Assembly: GCA_943789355.1 (NCBI GenBank) | Contig: CALSTU010000001.1 | Coordinates: 62,001 to 126,000, forward strand | Length of the DNA: 64,000 bases | Direction of reading: 5' to 3' | Origin: UBA7430 sp002478765 | GTDB lineage: Bacteria > Bacteroidota > Bacteroidia > Flavobacteriales > UBA7430 | Shown here: piece by piece, positions 53,687 through 62,379 of the stretch | Numbering within the stretch: the first letter of the stretch is position 1 | How the letters are laid out: each line of letters begins with the position of its first letter | Notes under the pieces: generated by a model | The model's database searches: none | Told to the model about the DNA's origin: nothing | Seen by the model: only the letters and a program-made list of their open reading frames with translations | Position numbers and translations under genes: made by a program

Positions 53687-54958
53687 ATGAACAAAATCGT
53701 TTATAATTTAGTTTTTTTCTGTTTGTTTTTCCTGCTTCTTGACCTCTATTTCTGGCAGGCGCTGAAGAGTAATTTTTTACTCAACTTTAAATCAAACCAA
53801 CTCGCTAAATTCATCTACTGGGTCCTCTCCTTTTCGGCTTTATCCATCTTGATTTATGCGATGATAAATTACCAAAATCCGGAATCCTCAAAACATCTAA
53901 TTCTCATAAGAGCCTTTATATTTAGCCTTTACATGGCTAAATTCTTAGCCTGCTTCCCGCTTCTCATAGACGATTTGATTCGGTTGTTTAAATGGATTGC
54001 CTCTTTCATTCAAATTTCTAACACATCCACGCCACAAAAAGAATCCCAAGGGATTTCAAGATCGAGTTTTTTAAAAAACACAAGCTTTATCATCGCTTCA
54101 TTTGTGTTTGGGGTAATGTCTTGGGGTATTATTTACGGGAGGTTTAATTTTAAAAAACATAAAGTAGCGATTAAATTGGACAAGTGGCCAAAGGCATTAA
54201 GTGGATTGAAAATCATTCAAATATCTGACTTACACTTGGGTAGTTTCGACTCAACCAAACCCATAGAAGATGTTGTAGAAATCATCAATAATGAGCAGGC
54301 TGATATCATCGTATTTACAGGAGATCTTGTTAATAACGCCTATTGGGAAGCGGATGAATTTATCCCGTACTTAAATAAACTGAAAGCTAAGTACGGTAAA
54401 TATGCAGTCCTTGGTAATCACGATTACGGTGATTATTTAGGGATTGATAAAAACTCCGTCAAAGGATTGAGTTTGTGGAAATCAAACTTCAACAAAATAT
54501 TGAATGTTTATAAAAAAATTGGCTTCGATTTACTTCTAAATGAAAACAGAGAAATTGAAATTATGGGCAGCAGTTTCAATCTTATCGGAGTAGAAAACTG
54601 GGGTGCTGGAAGCTTTTCCAAATATGGTGATTTTAATAAGTCTATTGAAGGGTTAAATGCTGACAAGTGTAATATACTTCTTTCACACGACCCCTCCCAT
54701 TGGGATAATGAGGTCATGAAACATCCTTACCCAATTGAATTGCAACTCTCTGGACACACTCATGGTATGCAGTTTGGGATAGAGCTCAAAAATTTCAAGT
54801 GGAGTCCGGCTCAATTAAGGTACCCTCAGTGGGCAGGTTTGTATTCTAAGGGAAACAAACACGTATACGTAAATCGAGGTTTAGGACACATTGGATATGC
54901 GGGACGAATTGGAATTTACCCAGAGATATCCATCTTGAAAATTTACAACAAAGCCTAA
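53687..54958 (+). CDS. Membrane metallophosphoesterase
   Basis: A 423-residue calcineurin-like phosphoesterase. Four hydrophobic segments precede the catalytic part (VFFCLFFLLLDLYFW; IYWVLSFSALSILIYAM; an IFSLYMAKFLACFPLLI segment; and SFIIASFVFGVMSWGIIYGR). Metal motifs follow: SDLHLGS with Asp181/His183, TGDLVNN, GNHDYG, LLSHDPSHWD and LSGHTHGMQFG. This resembles YkuE/YaeI-type enzymes, which can act on lipid-linked phosphates; the substrate is unknown. The next gene starts on the base after its stop, so they are co-transcribed. Confidence 0.9.
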   Translation: MNKIVYNLVFFCLFFLLLDLYFWQALKSNFLLNFKSNQLAKFIYWVLSFSALSILIYAMINYQNPESSKHLILIRAFIFSLYMAKFLACFPLLIDDLIRLFKWIASFIQISNTSTPQKESQGISRSSFLKNTSFIIASFVFGVMSWGIIYGRFNFKKHKVAIKLDKWPKALSGLKIIQISDLHLGSFDSTKPIEDVVEIINNEQADIIVFTGDLVNNAYWEADEFIPYLNKLKAKYGKYAVLGNHDYGDYLGIDKNSVKGLSLWKSNFNKILNVYKKIGFDLLLNENREIEIMGSSFNLIGVENWGAGSFSKYGDFNKSIEGLNADKCNILLSHDPSHWDNEVMKHPYPIELQLSGHTHGMQFGIELKNFKWSPAQLRYPQWAGLYSKGNKHVYVNRGLGHIGYAGRIGIYPEISILKIYNKA

Positions 54959-56083
54959 ATGACCTCATTTAAAAGCTATCATCGATTCAAAGACATTCCA
55001 CATGGTGAATGGAGTGAGCTACTGAATGATGAGGATTTCTTTCTTTCTGAGGACTTTCTGAGCGTCATAGAATCATCGCATAGAGATGAAATTATACCCA
55101 CATACACCATCATAAAGAATCAAAATAATGTTTTAGGGATCGTGTATTCTCAAGTATATGATTTTAAAAATTCCAAACTAAAAAACTACATAAACACCTC
55201 AAAGTTTAACATCATCACAAGACTGAAAAGTCAAATTGGCCGATTACTAAAAGTGAGAGTGACTTTTTTAGGGAACATCTTTTTATCAAATGAATCTGGA
55301 TTTAAGTTCAAGGAAGGGTCTTTCAATAAAACTGACCTAGAAGACCTACTTAAATTCATTCAAAAGTCCAGTGGTACAAAATTTCTATTGATTCCTGAGC
55401 ATTATGAAGGTTTGTTAGATGTCAATAGCTCAAAGATAAAGGAAGTCAATGTAGAGCCTGACATGCAATTGGAGGTATCCAAAGACTGGCATACGTTTGA
55501 TGATTATTTAAATGCAATCCGTTCAAAATATAAAAAAAGGTATCGGAATATAGTTTCCAAAAGTAAAATCATTTACAGGCGGAAGTTAGACTCCGAAGAA
55601 TTGAAAAAAAATGCACCCCATCTAAAAAAACTCTTTGGTCAAGTTTATGAAAAATCTGACTTTAACTCTGCAAAATTTAATACCGATATTTTCCAAGAAT
55701 TAGTTAAACAAGATCAGGCCATATCCGTTTATGGCTACTACAATCAGAAGGGACTCGTAGGCTTTTCATCAGTCATCAAAAAAAACAAAATATTATATGC
55801 TCACTTTGTTGGCATCGATTACAAGATCAACGAGACCCACTATCTGTACGCAAAAATGCTGTTTGACCATATTGAATATGCCATTGAAAAAAATCTTAAA
55901 CTCATAAAGTTTGGGAGAACAGCATGTGAGTTCAAAAGTAATTTTGGTGCCGAACCGTATTTAGGTAAAGGCTTTGTTTATGACAAAACAGGAAGATACT
56001 TATACACCCTTACCCCCTTTCTTGAAATGCTAAAACCAAAAACATGGGTACAGAGAAAGCCATTTAAAATGAGTAAAGTTTAA
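54959..56083 (+). CDS. FemAB/GNAT-like protein
   Basis: A 374-residue cytoplasmic protein with features of the peptidoglycan/acyl-transferase-like GNAT group (FemAB-like). FLSEDFLSVIESSHRDEIIP lies near the N-terminus and IRSKYKKRYRNIVSKSK fits the helix before the second GNAT half. GYYNQKGLVGFSSVIKKNKI and LYAKMLFDHIEYAIEKNLKL are typical of the C-terminal half, then IKFGRTACEFKSNFGAEPY. Substrate is unknown. The start lies directly after the phosphoesterase stop (no gap), and the stop abuts the convergent symporter gene. Confidence 0.7.
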   Translation: MTSFKSYHRFKDIPHGEWSELLNDEDFFLSEDFLSVIESSHRDEIIPTYTIIKNQNNVLGIVYSQVYDFKNSKLKNYINTSKFNIITRLKSQIGRLLKVRVTFLGNIFLSNESGFKFKEGSFNKTDLEDLLKFIQKSSGTKFLLIPEHYEGLLDVNSSKIKEVNVEPDMQLEVSKDWHTFDDYLNAIRSKYKKRYRNIVSKSKIIYRRKLDSEELKKNAPHLKKLFGQVYEKSDFNSAKFNTDIFQELVKQDQAISVYGYYNQKGLVGFSSVIKKNKILYAHFVGIDYKINETHYLYAKMLFDHIEYAIEKNLKLIKFGRTACEFKSNFGAEPYLGKGFVYDKTGRYLYTLTPFLEMLKPKTWVQRKPFKMSKV

Positions 56084-57517
56084 TTATTTTTGACGGATGA
56101 AAACCATACCTAAAAAACAAAGCAAGCCGTTAACCACAAGAAGTTCAAACCCAAATTCAAAGCCCCACCATACCGGAGCCTTAAGTTGCAAATAATAACA
56201 TATAATTGGTGATGATAAAACAACCGGCAGAATCCACTTATCTCTGATTCTCCAGGGAGTTAACAAACCAAAAGCATACATGCCAAGCAAGGGTCCATAG
56301 GTGTAACCAGCAACTTTAAATAAAGCAGCAACCACACTCTCATCATTAATCCATTTAAACACTAAAATCACGATAAATAAAACTGCTGAAAAGAAAAGAT
56401 GGCTTTGTTTTCGAATTCGTATTTGTTGTGTTATAGGCTTATTTTCAATACCTAAAATATCAATACAGAATGAGGTAGTGAGCGATGTCAATGCCGAGTC
56501 TGCACTAGAATAGGCTGCAGCAATTAATCCCAGTAAAAAGAATAAACCAACCACTACTGGCATACTCTCATGCATCGCGACAGCAGCAAATAAGTCATCG
56601 CCTGAGGCTTGAATGTTAAAATGATCTGCATGAATATAGAGTAATGCTCCTAATCCTAAAAACAATAGATTCACAAGAACCAATACAATGCTAAACCAAA
56701 ACATGTTTTTCTGTGCATCTTTTAAACTTCTACAGGATAAGTTTTTCTGCATCATATCTTGATCAAGTCCAGTCATTACAATCGCTATAAATGCCCCTGC
56801 AAGGAATTGTTTGGGGAAAAATAAAGAGCTGTTTGAATCTTCCAAAAAGAAAATCTTTGAATATTCTGAAAGAGAAATTTGATTTATGGCATCACTCATT
56901 GTAAAATTCAATGCATTAGAAATATGATAAAAGCATAAAACTACTGCCAATATCATGAATAATGTCTGTAAAGTATCCGTCCAAATGATTGTTTTGAGAC
57001 CTGCTTTGTGCGTGTACACCCAAATAAATGAAATGGTTAAAACTACCGTTAGTGCGAAGGGGATGCCCCAGGAGTCAAAAACAAGGATTTGTAAAATGTT
57101 GGCTACTAAAAACAACCGAAACGATGCACCTACAATTCTTGACAGTAAAAAGTAAAAGGCGCCAGACTTGTAGGACCAAAAACCAAAACGTTCTTCCAAA
57201 TAACCGTATATTGATGTTAGGTTTAAACGATAATACAAGGGCAATAACACCGTAGCAATAACCGTGTAACCAACCAAATAACCCAAAACCATTTGAAAAT
57301 AAGAAAACTGACTGGTTGCGACCCACCCAGGAACAGAAACAAAAGTAACACCCGACAAACTTGCTCCTATCATTCCAAATGCAACAACATACCATGGAGA
57401 TTGTCTTTTTCCAGTAAAAAAACTGTCGTTACCATCATCATTAGATGTTAATTTTGAAATAAAAATTAACACGATGAAATATACAACGAGAACCGCAATC
57501 ATAATTGTTGGTGTCAT
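56084..57517 (-). CDS. Sodium:solute symporter (SSS family)
   Basis: A 477-residue inner-membrane transporter with about 12-13 membrane segments (IMIAVLVVYFIVLIFISKL; VVAFGMIGASLSGVTFVSVP; FYFLLSRIVGASFRLFLVAN; GLFFLLGLIAAAYSSADSAL). SLSGVTFVSVPGW and the YSSADSALTSLTTSF stretch are SSS landmarks and include likely Na+ ligands. The substrate cannot be predicted. Its stop touches the stop of the plus-strand GNAT-like gene with no spacer. The gene is divergent from recR. Confidence 0.92.
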   Translation of the reverse strand: MTPTIMIAVLVVYFIVLIFISKLTSNDDGNDSFFTGKRQSPWYVVAFGMIGASLSGVTFVSVPGWVATSQFSYFQMVLGYLVGYTVIATVLLPLYYRLNLTSIYGYLEERFGFWSYKSGAFYFLLSRIVGASFRLFLVANILQILVFDSWGIPFALTVVLTISFIWVYTHKAGLKTIIWTDTLQTLFMILAVVLCFYHISNALNFTMSDAINQISLSEYSKIFFLEDSNSSLFFPKQFLAGAFIAIVMTGLDQDMMQKNLSCRSLKDAQKNMFWFSIVLVLVNLLFLGLGALLYIHADHFNIQASGDDLFAAVAMHESMPVVVGLFFLLGLIAAAYSSADSALTSLTTSFCIDILGIENKPITQQIRIRKQSHLFFSAVLFIVILVFKWINDESVVAALFKVAGYTYGPLLGMYAFGLLTPWRIRDKWILPVVLSSPIICYYLQLKAPVWWGFEFGFELLVVNGLLCFLGMVFIRQK

Positions 57518-57553
57518 AAGCGTATTTTAAAAAATCTAATATAGGATTTACCC

Positions 57554-57583
57554 TTGATACTTGCTGTTAAAAAACTATTTTTG
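57554..57583 (+). promoter_or_regulatory. Promoter of recR
   Basis: TTG at 57554-57556, a 19-base spacer and TATTTTTG at 57576-57583 (a TAnnTTTG match), only 4 bases before the recR ATG, so transcripts would be leaderless or nearly so. Confidence 0.6.
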
Positions 57584-57587
57584 AGCT

Positions 57588-58205
57588 ATGAATTACTCTT
57601 CAAAGTTACTGGAGCAAGCCGTAGAAGAATTCTCAAAACTACCAGGTATTGGAAAAAAGACTGCCCTGCGTTTGGTGCTGAATCTCTTAAAACGTGAAAA
57701 GGATGAGGTCAATCGATTTGCATTGGCCTTGAAAAATCTACGTGATGAAATTCGTTACTGCAAAGAATGTCATAACATTTCTGATATCGAAACATGTCAG
57801 CTCTGTTCTAACCTGAATCGTGACGGTGCAACCCTTTGTGTTGTTGAGGACATACGCGATGTTATGGCTGTAGAAAATACACAACAATACAAAGGCCTGT
57901 ACCACGTTCTTGGAGGGGTGATTTCTCCCATGGATGGAATTGGTCCGCAACACCTTACCATCGAATCACTTTTGCAAAAAGTTGAATCGGGTAAAGTAAA
58001 AGAAATCATCTTTGCACTAAGTACAACCATGGAAGGAGATACGACCAACTTTTACATATTCAAAAAACTCAAAAATTACCCAGTAAAAGTCTCAACCATA
58101 GCGCGCGGCATCGCTTTTGGAGATGAGCTTGAATATGCCGATGAAATCACCCTAGGGCGTTCCATTGCCAACAGGTTGCCCTATGAGAGCTCTATAAATA
58201 GTTAA
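57588..58205 (+). CDS. recR: Recombination protein RecR
   Basis: Acts with RecO (RecF pathway) to load RecA on gaps. It has 205 residues. The helix-hairpin-helix LPGIGKKTALRLVL comes first, then a C4 zinc finger (Cys58, 61, 70, 73). The Toprim domain follows (LCVVEDIRDVMAVENTQQYK, with YHVLGGVISPMDGIGP) and a C-terminal Walker-B-like region. It starts the unit recR-glycosyltransferase, which is 7 bases downstream. Confidence 0.97.
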   Translation: MNYSSKLLEQAVEEFSKLPGIGKKTALRLVLNLLKREKDEVNRFALALKNLRDEIRYCKECHNISDIETCQLCSNLNRDGATLCVVEDIRDVMAVENTQQYKGLYHVLGGVISPMDGIGPQHLTIESLLQKVESGKVKEIIFALSTTMEGDTTNFYIFKKLKNYPVKVSTIARGIAFGDELEYADEITLGRSIANRLPYESSINS

Positions 58206-58212
58206 TTCTGTC

Positions 58213-59649
58213 ATGAAACTATCCATCGTCATTGTCAACTACAATGTAAAACACTTTCTCGAACAATGCTTGAGGTCTGTTCATAAAGCTGTTCTAAACA
58301 TAGATGCTGAGATATATGTCGTAGACAATAATTCTGTTGATCAATCCATGGAAATGGTAGCAGAAAAATTTCCCGACGTTAAACGAATTACCAATTCAAT
58401 AAATACAGGATTTTCGGTTGCCAACAACCAAGCAATTAAAATTTCCAAAGGAGAATATATACTTCTTTTAAATCCTGACACACTTGTAGAAGAAGATACC
58501 TTTGAAAAGTGTATCAGCTTCATGGACAACAAACATGATGTTGGAGGTTTGGGAGTCAAAATGGTAGACGGCAAAGGTAAATTCTTACCTGAATCTAAAC
58601 GTAGCCTACCAACGCCAAAAGTTGCATTTTACAAAATATTTGGACTTTCCAATTTATTCCCAAAATCCAAACAGTTTGGTGCTTACCATTTGGGACATCT
58701 TCCAGAAGATGAAACAAATGAAGTTGAAATATTAGCCGGCGCCTTCATGCTCCTTAGGAAGAAAGCTCTGGATGACATTGGTTTACTCGATGAAACTTTT
58801 TTCATGTACGGAGAAGACATTGACCTGTCTTACAGACTAATCAAAGGAGGGTACAAAAACTATTACTTCCCAGAAACCAGAATCATCCACTACAAGGGAG
58901 AAAGCACTAAAAAGGGGAGCTTGAATTATGTGTTTCTTTTTTACAAAGCTATGATTGTTTTTGCTAAAAAGCATTTTTCAAATCAAAATGCTAAACTGTT
59001 CAGTCTACTCATAAACATGGCTATCTACCTGAGAGCTGGATTGTCAATAATCCGTCGGTTTTTAAGTAAAAGCATACTGCCCATATTTGATTTTTCATTT
59101 ATTTTTTCTGGAATGATTTATCTTAAAATGTATTGGGAAATAAACCATAGATATGTTGCCGGCGGAACGTACCCTGAAATTTTAACACTCGGATTAATCC
59201 CAATGTATATTACAGTTTGGCTTACTGTATTTAAATTAAGTGGGGTATACGACAAACCTTTTAAGCTTGATAAACTCATACGAGGTAGTTTGTACGGTGT
59301 TGCTTCACTTTTGGTTATTTATGCACTCTTACCAGAACCTTTACGATTTTCAAGAGCCATTATTTTACTCGGATCTGCATGGGCAGGAGTTTCAGTACTC
59401 ATCAGTAGGATTTTATTCAGAATTATTGGTCTAAAATCTTTTCAATGGGGCGAAAGCTTGAGTAAACGTTTTCTAATTGTAGGTTCTGAAAAAGAATCTG
59501 TGCGAATACACGACCTACTCAATCAAACCGAAATAAAAATGGGTTTCGTTGGTTTTATCCACTCGGAAAAACCAAACCAGCCAAGTCAACCAATATGTTG
59601 GCCTAAGCCATCAATTAGAGGAAGCTGTGTTACTATACGCTATCGATGA
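58213..59649 (+). CDS. Family 2 glycosyltransferase, N-terminal part of a frameshifted gene
   Basis: The first 478 codons contain a GT2 domain (about 1-240; LSIVIVNYNVKHFLEQCLRS, VDNNSVDQSMEMV, LLLNPDTLVEED, FMYGEDIDLSYRLIKGG) and several membrane segments (LFSLLINMAIYLRAGLSII and others). A Rossmann-like segment follows (KRFLIVGSEKES). The reading frame then runs out of sense (QPICWPKPSIRGSCVTIRYR) and stops at 59649. A +1 shift at the A5 run (59567-59571) restores a sensible continuation in the second frame to 60232. Intact, it would be about 672 residues. Probably a single gene; whether it is broken in the organism or is a sequence error cannot be told. Confidence 0.75.
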   Translation: MKLSIVIVNYNVKHFLEQCLRSVHKAVLNIDAEIYVVDNNSVDQSMEMVAEKFPDVKRITNSINTGFSVANNQAIKISKGEYILLLNPDTLVEEDTFEKCISFMDNKHDVGGLGVKMVDGKGKFLPESKRSLPTPKVAFYKIFGLSNLFPKSKQFGAYHLGHLPEDETNEVEILAGAFMLLRKKALDDIGLLDETFFMYGEDIDLSYRLIKGGYKNYYFPETRIIHYKGESTKKGSLNYVFLFYKAMIVFAKKHFSNQNAKLFSLLINMAIYLRAGLSIIRRFLSKSILPIFDFSFIFSGMIYLKMYWEINHRYVAGGTYPEILTLGLIPMYITVWLTVFKLSGVYDKPFKLDKLIRGSLYGVASLLVIYALLPEPLRFSRAIILLGSAWAGVSVLISRILFRIIGLKSFQWGESLSKRFLIVGSEKESVRIHDLLNQTEIKMGFVGFIHSEKPNQPSQPICWPKPSIRGSCVTIRYR

Positions 59650-60232
59650 AGTAGTTTTTTGTTCGAAAAATTTATCTGCGCAAGAGATTATTGAACACAT
59701 GTCCAAGCTTGATAAACATTCTCTTGATTTTAAAATTGCTCCTGAAGAAAGTATGTATGTCATTGGGTCTAACTCCATCAATACAAAAGGAGAGTTTTAC
59801 GGTTATGACCTCAGTAGTATAAACAAAATTGAAAACCGAAGAAATAAAAGAACCTTTGACATCTTTTCAGCGCTCATCATAATATCAATTTCTCCAATTT
59901 TTATGTTATTAGGAGCCAGCCCTAAAGCCTTACTCAAAAATACGATGAGCGTTCTTTTGGGGTTCAAAACCTGGGTGTCCTATTGCGGAACGATTGATGT
60001 AAATCATCTACCCACCCTAAAGGAGGGCATCATCAGTCCTCTGTCGCATTTAAAATCCGAACAATCTAAAAACACAGCATCAAAACTCAACATGCTGTAT
60101 GCTAAGGATTATAGAGTAAAGAATGATGTGAATTTTTTATTGAAAGAATTTAAAACGTTTGGCACGCTATTAGGAGTATATGCAACTTTGTTCAAAAGGT
60201 CAATTATTGTATCTTCGTCGGACAAATGTTAA
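59549..60232 (+). CDS. C-terminal part of the frameshifted glycosyltransferase gene
   Basis: This second open frame (227 codons, no good ATG; TTG at 59549) carries the C-terminal part of the protein above. The sequence sensible for the fusion begins at about NQTSQVNQYVGLSHQLEEAV. It then has an NAD-domain-like region (IDEVVFCSKNLSAQEIIEHM) and a bacterial sugar-transferase-like tail without the usual catalytic core (RRNKRTFDIFSALIIISISP, then LNMLYAKDYRVKNDVNFLLK). It overlaps the first frame by 101 bases. It should not be read as an independent gene. Downstream is the E2 gene with its own promoter. Confidence 0.6.
   Translation: MVLSTRKNQTSQVNQYVGLSHQLEEAVLLYAIDEVVFCSKNLSAQEIIEHMSKLDKHSLDFKIAPEESMYVIGSNSINTKGEFYGYDLSSINKIENRRNKRTFDIFSALIIISISPIFMLLGASPKALLKNTMSVLLGFKTWVSYCGTIDVNHLPTLKEGIISPLSHLKSEQSKNTASKLNMLYAKDYRVKNDVNFLLKEFKTFGTLLGVYATLFKRSIIVSSSDKC
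60188..60217 (+). promoter_or_regulatory. Putative promoter of the E2 gene
   Basis: TTG at 60188-60190, a 19-base spacer, then TATCTTCG at 60210-60217 (one mismatch), 39 bases before the E2 ATG, inside the tail of the split glycosyltransferase gene. Confidence 0.45.
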
Positions 60233-60256
60233 ATTTTAGAAAATCAAAATATTTTT

Positions 60257-61555
60257 ATGGCTCAGGTGGAATTGATAATGCCAAAAATGGGAGAAAGCGT
60301 TGCAGAAGCAACGGTAATCAAGTGGCTCAAAAATGTTGGGGACCCGATCGAAATTGATGAATCCATTATTGAAATTGCAACCGATAAAGTAGATTCTGAA
60401 ATACCTTCAACCGTTGATGGCATCTTAACCAAACAACTTTACAAAGAAGATGAAGTTGTGCAAATAGGTCAAGCAATAGCAATCATTGAGACAAATGCTA
60501 AGGTAGAAGTGCGTACAGAAACAAAAAAAACAGAAGTACCTCCTGCTGAAACCTTAAAAAAAGAAGTTAAAATTGCTGAACAAATTGTTGAGAAAGCAAT
60601 AGAAACAAATACAATACCCGATGTAAAGTCTACAAATAAATTCTTTTCCCCACTCGTTCGATCAATTGCTCAAGAAGAAGGGATTGAGACCCAAGAGTTG
60701 GAAACTCTTTCAGGATCTGGGAAAGACGGTAGGATTACAAAAAATGACATTTTAGAACACGTTGCCAAAAAATCAATAATACCCTCGATAGCTCAAACAT
60801 CTTCAAACACGAATGCTACAAAAACTGTAGGTATCCCAAGTATGCAAGGGGATGAAATTATTGAAATGGACCGAATGCGCAAAATGATTGCCAATCACAT
60901 GGTTCTATCTAAGCAAGTTGCTCCACATGTAACCTCCTTTGTAGAAGCAGATGTAACCAATCTTGTTCATTGGAGAAATAAAGTCAAAGATGAGTTCCTC
61001 AGCAGTCAAGGAGAGAAAATCACATTTACACCAATATTTGTTGAGGCTATCGTTAAAGCCATAAAAGATTTTCCGATGATTAACATCTCGGTAGATGGTA
61101 CTAACATCATCAAAAGAAAACACATAAACATCGGTATGGCCGCAGCACTCCCTTCCGGAAACCTTATCGTTCCGGTAATAAAAGATGCGGATCAGATAAA
61201 TCTCATTGGATTAACGAAAAAAGTGAATGACTTGGCTAGAAGAGCCCGATCTAACGATCTAAAACCTGATGAAATTTCTGGAGGTACCTTCACGCTAACC
61301 AATGTAGGTGGATTTGGCAACGTTATGGGTACACCCATCATCAATCAACCTCAAGTTGCTATTATGGCCGTTGGTGCAATCGTAAAGAAGCCAGCAGTGA
61401 TAGAAACTGAACACGGTGATGTCATTGCCATTCGCCATAAGATGTTTTGTTCGTTGTCCTACGATCACAGAGTCGTTGACGGCTCTTTAGGAGGAATGTT
61501 CTTAAAAAGATTTTCAGATTATCTAGAAGGATTTGATCCTAAAACAAGCATATAA
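60257..61555 (+). CDS. Dihydrolipoamide acyltransferase (2-oxoacid dehydrogenase E2)
   Basis: A 432-residue E2 core protein. One lipoyl domain has Lys44 in EIATDKVDSEIPS. A Pro/Glu/Lys-rich linker precedes the E3-binding domain (about 130-175; FFSPLVRSIAQEEGIE, GSGKDGRITKNDILEHV). The catalytic domain contains TFTLTNVGGFG and SYDHRVVDGSLGG with His404/Asp408. Sequence layout fits the branched-chain or 2-oxoglutarate/pyruvate group, and the substrate is undecided. pdhB at 10 kb is a possible but unproven partner. The single lipoyl domain and separate location argue for a branched-chain-type complex in Bacteroidota. Confidence 0.92.
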   Translation: MAQVELIMPKMGESVAEATVIKWLKNVGDPIEIDESIIEIATDKVDSEIPSTVDGILTKQLYKEDEVVQIGQAIAIIETNAKVEVRTETKKTEVPPAETLKKEVKIAEQIVEKAIETNTIPDVKSTNKFFSPLVRSIAQEEGIETQELETLSGSGKDGRITKNDILEHVAKKSIIPSIAQTSSNTNATKTVGIPSMQGDEIIEMDRMRKMIANHMVLSKQVAPHVTSFVEADVTNLVHWRNKVKDEFLSSQGEKITFTPIFVEAIVKAIKDFPMINISVDGTNIIKRKHINIGMAAALPSGNLIVPVIKDADQINLIGLTKKVNDLARRARSNDLKPDEISGGTFTLTNVGGFGNVMGTPIINQPQVAIMAVGAIVKKPAVIETEHGDVIAIRHKMFCSLSYDHRVVDGSLGGMFLKRFSDYLEGFDPKTSI

Positions 61556-61562
61556 ATATTAG

Positions 61563-61596
61563 AAAGCATCAACTTCTGTTGATGCTTTGCTTTTTA
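61563..61596 (+). terminator. Intrinsic terminator between E2 and the exonuclease gene
   Basis: The perfect stem AAAGCATCAAC / GTTGATGCTTT with loop TTCT is followed by GCTTTTT. It ends 10 bases before the exonuclease ATG, so it may act as an attenuator for that gene. Confidence 0.85.
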
Positions 61597-61605
61597 TCAA
61601 AAGTT

Positions 61606-62379
61606 ATGAATTTACAACTAAGCAGACCCCTAGCCTTTTTTGATCTTGAAACAACGGGTATTCAAATTGGAAAAGACAAAATCGTAGAAATATGCATCCT
61701 AAAAGTACAAATGGATGGCACAGAAGAATGTAAAACCTGGAGAGTAAATCCAGGCATGCCAATTCCAAAAGAATCATCTGATGTTCATGGAATTACTGAT
61801 GAAATGGTTAAAGATTCGCCGCTTTTCCCACAAATTGCAAATGAAGTTCACAATTTCATCAAAGACGCAGATCTTTCGGGGTACAACTCAAATCGATTTG
61901 ACCTACCCTTGTTGGCTGAAGAGTTTTTAAGATCAGATGTGGATTTTGAAATGAAAAACAGACGATCAATAGATGTACAATCTGTATTTTTCAAAATGGA
62001 ACCAAGAACTCTGACGGCTGCCTATCGTTTTTACTGCAATAAAGAGCTTCTCGGAGCTCATGGCGCCGAAGCCGACACCAGAGCAACCTACGAAATTTTA
62101 AAAGCACAAGTAGAACGATACAATGAGTTGGATGGAGACTCTGAGTCCATGGCAGAATTTACAAAACCTGCACAACCAAATGCTGACCTTGCGGGGATGA
62201 TAAAATTTAACGCAAAGGGGCAAGAAATCTTTAATTTTGGAAAACACAAGGGCAAAGCAGTATCTGAAGTGTTAGATCGAGAACCCGGTTATTATTCCTG
62301 GATGCAAAATGCAGACTTTCCCGTATACACCAAGAAAGTGTTGACAGCCATCAAACTCAGAAATTTCAACAACCAATGA
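61606..62379 (+). CDS. DnaQ-like 3'-5' exonuclease (DEDDh)
   Basis: A 257-residue protein from the ATG at 61606. The alternative TTG at 61579 lies inside the terminator stem and is rejected. DEDDh exonuclease motifs: PLAFFDLETTGI (Exo I), GYNSNRFDLPLLAEEF (Exo II), and HGAEADTRATYEI (Exo III, H-x4-D). The C-terminal ~70 residues include NFGKHKGKAVSEVLDREPGY, a small extra motif seen on exonuclease-family proteins in Bacteroidota. It is separate from any polymerase gene, so proofreading or RNA/oligonucleotide turnover roles are both possible. It overlaps the next gene by 4 bases. Confidence 0.9.
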   Translation: MNLQLSRPLAFFDLETTGIQIGKDKIVEICILKVQMDGTEECKTWRVNPGMPIPKESSDVHGITDEMVKDSPLFPQIANEVHNFIKDADLSGYNSNRFDLPLLAEEFLRSDVDFEMKNRRSIDVQSVFFKMEPRTLTAAYRFYCNKELLGAHGAEADTRATYEILKAQVERYNELDGDSESMAEFTKPAQPNADLAGMIKFNAKGQEIFNFGKHKGKAVSEVLDREPGYYSWMQNADFPVYTKKVLTAIKLRNFNNQ

